Source: an uncultured Clostridia bacterium
GTDB lineage: Bacteria; Bacillota; Clostridia; UBA1381
Direction: 5' to 3'
Assembly: GCA_905235885.1 (NCBI GenBank)
Contig: CAJONM010000105.1
Span: 1 to 7,505 of the forward strand
Length of the DNA stretch: 7,505 bases
Below are positions 6,633-7,505 of the stretch, in pieces. Under the pieces are notes generated by a model. That model did no database searches and was not told where the DNA came from. It worked only from the letters and a program-made list of their open reading frames with translations. Position 1 is the first letter of the stretch. Each line of letters opens with the position of its first letter. The position numbers were made by a program, and so were the translations under genes.

Positions 6633-7357
6633 TGAAATACGGAGATTTTGCGTATATATACGATCGTCTGATATGTGACGATATCGATTATGATAAGTGG
6701 TGCGATTATCTGGAAAATCTGTTTCACGAGTATAATTGCGCGCCCGAGCGCATATGCGAGCTTGCCTGCGGAACGGGCAATATGACCTCGCGCCTTGCTG
6801 TGCGCGGTTATGATATGACAGGCGTTGATATAAGCTCGGATATGCTTACCGTCGCCGCCGATAAAAGTCCGCATTCGCGGTTTATATGCAGTGATATGTC
6901 AAGATTTGAGACTGATACGGAATACGATGCCGTCCTATGTATGATAGATGGGATAAATTATCAGATAACGCCCAAATCGGTCTTGCGGACCTTTAAAAAT
7001 GTCCGCAAGTCACTGACGCGCGGCGGAGTGTTTATCTTTGATATAAGCACAGCGTATAAGCTCGGCACGGTCATAGGGAATGATACATTCATTCATTCCG
7101 ACAGCGATATATTTTATTCATGGCAGAATGAGTATATTGAAAAATATAACCTATCATATATGCTCTTGAATTTCTTTGTGCGCGAGGGCAATAAATACCG
7201 ACGCTTTGAGGAGCAGCACATTCAGCGCGGCTGGAGCGAAAGACATCTCCGCTATATGTTAAAGAGTGCCGGCTTCTCGGAAACGACTGTTTATGATGAG
7301 CTTACCGCGCACACGCCGACCCCTGAAAGCCAAAGAATAGTATTTGTTTGCAAATAA
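6632..7357 (+). CDS. Class I SAM-dependent methyltransferase, YqeM-like, substrate unknown
   Basis: A 241-residue soluble protein with a Rossmann-type methyltransferase core. Motif I is ELACGTGN (43-50), and the acidic residue ending strand 2 is Asp66 in GVDIS. An SDM segment (Asp88) matches motif II, YDAVLCMIDGINY (98-110) matches strand 4, and RGGVFIFDIST (130-140) matches the strand 5 region. The N-terminus MKYGDFAYIYDRL...DYDKWCDYLE resembles the YqeM family of Bacillota, which I recall opening with a similar 'FAxxYDxLM...YxxW' pattern. The variable C-terminal half (about 145-241), which would set substrate choice, gives no clue. The ATG shares its A with the pheT stop (TAATG at 6630-6634), and I see no Shine-Dalgarno sequence upstream, so translation is probably coupled to pheT. 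It lies in a pheST cluster, which hints at translation or RNA/small-molecule methylation without proving it. Confidence 0.9.
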   Translation: MKYGDFAYIYDRLICDDIDYDKWCDYLENLFHEYNCAPERICELACGTGNMTSRLAVRGYDMTGVDISSDMLTVAADKSPHSRFICSDMSRFETDTEYDAVLCMIDGINYQITPKSVLRTFKNVRKSLTRGGVFIFDISTAYKLGTVIGNDTFIHSDSDIFYSWQNEYIEKYNLSYMLLNFFVREGNKYRRFEEQHIQRGWSERHLRYMLKSAGFSETTVYDELTAHTPTPESQRIVFVCK

Positions 7358-7361
7358 AAGC

Positions 7362-7390
7362 TTGCAAATCAGATCATAATGTGATATAAT
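7362..7390 (+). promoter_or_regulatory. Promoter of the tRNA-Arg gene
   Basis: TTGCAA (7362-7367) and a perfect TATAAT (7385-7390) are separated by 17 nt, and TGA at 7382-7384 adds an extended -10. Transcription should begin near 7397, giving a pre-tRNA leader of about 32 nt. The -35 begins 4 nt after the methyltransferase stop codon. Upstream transcripts may also read through, since no terminator is visible between 7357 and the tRNA. Confidence 0.75.
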
Positions 7391-7394
7391 GTAC

Positions 7395-7420
7395 GGGCTG
7401 TGATATTGCTATTGCAGCCC
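7395..7420 (+). repeat. Inverted repeat forming a hairpin in the tRNA leader
   Basis: GGGCTGTGATA (7395-7405) and TATTGCAGCCC (7410-7420) pair over 11 positions (nine Watson-Crick and two G-U pairs) around a 4-nt TTGC loop. The following bases are ATAAAAAT, so it lacks the U-tract of an intrinsic terminator on the plus strand, and it lacks one on the minus strand too. It begins within a base or two of the expected transcription start and ends 8 nt before the tRNA, so it should form the 5' end of the pre-tRNA. It may protect the leader or affect RNase P or RNase processing; this role is inferred. Confidence 0.6.
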
Positions 7421-7428
7421 ATAAAAAT

Positions 7429-7505
7429 GTTTCCGTAGCTCAGCAGGATAGAGCGACCGCCTCCTAAGCGGTAGGTCGTGGGTTCGAATCCCGCCGGAAA
7501 CGCCA
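7429..7505 (+). tRNA. tRNA-Arg (anticodon CCT)
   Basis: A complete 77-nt cloverleaf. The acceptor stem GTTTCCG (7429-7435) pairs with CGGAAAC (7495-7501), followed by discriminator G7502 and an encoded CCA (7503-7505). The D stem is GCTC/GAGC (7438-7441 with 7451-7454). The anticodon stem is ACCGC/GCGGT (7456-7460 with 7468-7472) around the loop CTCCTAA, with anticodon CCT at 7463-7465. The T stem is GTGGG/CCCGC (7478-7482 with 7490-7494, one G-T wobble) with a TTCGAAT loop. It reads the arginine codon AGG, which occurs repeatedly in the genes here. The gene ends exactly at the window edge, so anything downstream is unseen. Confidence 0.97.

Noticed and set aside
5949..6874. Minus-strand open frames of 210 and 233 codons opposite pheT and the methyltransferase
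   Set aside because: They overlap two well-identified genes on the other strand and lack recognisable motifs or a supported start, so they are shadows of real coding sequence.
7341..7356. Hairpin TATTTG-TTTG-CAAATA at the methyltransferase stop as a terminator
   Set aside because: The stem is only 6 bp and AT-rich, and it is followed by AAAG rather than a T-run.
7348..7369. Direct repeat TTGCAAAT at 7348-7355 and 7362-7369
   Set aside because: It is a short AT-rich octamer; the first copy falls in the last codons of the methyltransferase and the second includes the tRNA promoter -35, so chance is enough to explain it.
7373..7385. ATCA/TGAT inverted repeat overlapping the tRNA promoter -10 as an operator
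   Set aside because: The arms are only 4 bp and AT-rich, too short to separate from chance.

Overview
The window looks like chromosomal DNA from a member of the Bacillota, most likely class Clostridia. The clues are strong AAAGGA/GGAGG ribosome binding sites, consensus housekeeping sigma-A promoters, frequent ATA codons for isoleucine, a PheS of the type carrying a four-cysteine insertion, a class A penicillin-binding protein with the C-terminal cysteine/tail layout seen in Gram-positive bacteria, and a small membrane-anchored protein resembling the C-terminal domain of BofC. No species can be named from this alone.

Layout from left to right. Positions 1-118 hold no gene. They contain a probable leftward promoter (28-56) for a gene beyond the left edge, and a tandem 11-bp direct repeat (90-111). 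A leftward gene (119-493) encodes a 124-residue single-pass membrane protein. A short divergent control region (494-642) follows, with a near-consensus rightward promoter (563-591) and a weaker candidate leftward promoter interleaved with it. Rightward from there come a bifunctional class A penicillin-binding protein (643-3177), pheS (3208-4227), pheT (4248-6632) and a class I SAM-dependent methyltransferase (6632-7357). The gaps between these four are 30 nt, 20 nt and a 1-nt overlap, with no visible terminator, so they can form one transcription unit. A separate promoter (7362-7390) then drives a tRNA-Arg(CCT) gene (7429-7505) whose encoded CCA is the last triplet of the window.

Function: the penicillin-binding protein polymerises and cross-links peptidoglycan outside the membrane. 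PheS and PheT form the alpha2beta2 phenylalanyl-tRNA synthetase. The methyltransferase has an unknown substrate, and tRNA-Arg(CCU) decodes AGG. This is core housekeeping content. I found no mobile element, CRISPR array, toxin-antitoxin pair, defence system or other undescribed system. The points worth a second look are regulatory: pheST has no room for its own leader immediately upstream and sits behind a cell-wall gene, the divergent promoters overlap, the pre-tRNA leader contains a hairpin, and a response-regulator-like repeat lies at the left edge.
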